DNA of 5,880 nt. Source: Bacillota bacterium. GTDB taxonomy: Bacteria > Bacillota > Clostridia > Christensenellales > CAG-138. Of this stretch, positions 5,576 through 5,880 are shown piece after piece. The notes under the pieces were generated by a model. That model had not been told where the DNA came from, did no database searches, and saw nothing but the letters and a program-made list of their open reading frames with translations. Made by a program: the position numbers and the translations under genes. How positions within the stretch are numbered: position 1 is the first letter of the stretch; each line of letters begins with the position of its first letter. Location of the stretch: the NCBI GenBank assembly GCA_023416175.1, contig JAEZIE010000138.1, forward strand, positions 1-5,880, given 5' to 3'.

Positions 5576-5880
5576 ATGGCGCTTGAATTGCTTTCACCTG
5601 CAGGTGAAAGAGATAGCCTTACGGCTGCCGTACAGAATGGAGCGGACGCCGTTTATTTAGGAGGGCGCGCGTTCAGCGCCCGCCGTTACGCGGGAAATTT
5701 TGACGACGCCGCGCTGCGTGAGACGCTGGATTATTGCCACATACGGGGCGTCAAGGCCTATGTGGCCGTCAACACGCTGCTGCTGGACCGGGAACTAAGT
5801 GAGGCGCTCTCTTACGCCGCCTACTTATATGAGGTGGGCGCCGACGCGCTCATTGTGCAGGATCTCGGCCTTGTGCGCGC
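5576..5880 (+). CDS. U32 family protein (peptidase U32 / tRNA hydroxylation TrhP-like), N-terminal part, cut by window edge
   Basis: Only the first 101 residues are visible. They match the N-terminus of the U32 family: ELLSPAGERDSL (4-15), NGADAVYLGG (21-30), FSARRYAGNF (33-42), VKAYVAVNTLL (59-69) and GADALIVQDLGL (88-99). Family members once called collagenase-like peptidases include the prephenate-dependent tRNA uridine-34 hydroxylase TrhP and the 23S rRNA hydroxylase RlhA, so an RNA-modification role is as likely as proteolysis. The visible part cannot tell these branches apart. The iron-sulphur cysteines and catalytic core would lie downstream. The start is ATG at 5576 with AAGGAGG (5564-5570) five bases upstream. 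A strong hairpin occupies its presumed leader. Confidence 0.92.
   Translation, partial: MALELLSPAGERDSLTAAVQNGADAVYLGGRAFSARRYAGNFDDAALRETLDYCHIRGVKAYVAVNTLLLDRELSEALSYAAYLYEVGADALIVQDLGLVR

Overview
The window looks like ordinary chromosomal DNA from a mid-GC member of the Firmicutes, most likely Clostridia. This is an inference from several signs. All five genes have strong Shine-Dalgarno sites (AAGGAGG or close variants). The promoters look like sigma-A sites and the terminators are classic hairpin plus T-run. The protein families are typical of clostridia: a secreted Amidase_3 wall hydrolase with a peptidoglycan-binding domain, a four-helix-bundle chemoreceptor with a second HAMP-like segment, and a U32 family protein. 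The species cannot be named from the sequence alone.

Layout. Bases 1-1734 (minus strand) hold a methyl-accepting chemotaxis protein whose last residues run off the left edge. Bases 1735-2001 are its leader plus the terminator of the next gene. Bases 2002-3006 (minus) encode a secreted N-acetylmuramoyl-L-alanine amidase. Bases 3007-3571 are a 565-base, partly AT-rich divergent intergenic region with no convincing gene. It holds two adjacent small palindromes, a long terminator-like hairpin and a strong plus-strand promoter. Bases 3572-4744 (plus) encode a class I PLP-dependent aminotransferase, closed by a strong terminator. Bases 4838-5437 (plus) encode a DJ-1/PfpI-superfamily protein of the isonitrile hydratase-like type. 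Bases 5438-5575 carry a promoter candidate and a very stable leader hairpin. From 5576 a U32 family protein starts and runs off the right edge.

How the genes relate. The two minus-strand genes and the three plus-strand genes diverge from the 3007-3571 region. Nearly every gene has its own promoter candidate, terminator or both, so this reads as neighbouring single-gene transcription units rather than one pathway operon. The chemoreceptor and amidase act at the envelope. The aminotransferase, PfpI-like and U32 proteins are cytoplasmic, with no evident shared pathway. I found no CRISPR array, insertion sequence, tRNA, rRNA or phage gene. I see no evidence for a new multi-gene system. The items most worth checking are non-coding: the hairpins at 3401-3444 and 5518-5548, and the terminator/promoter overlap at 4772-4809.
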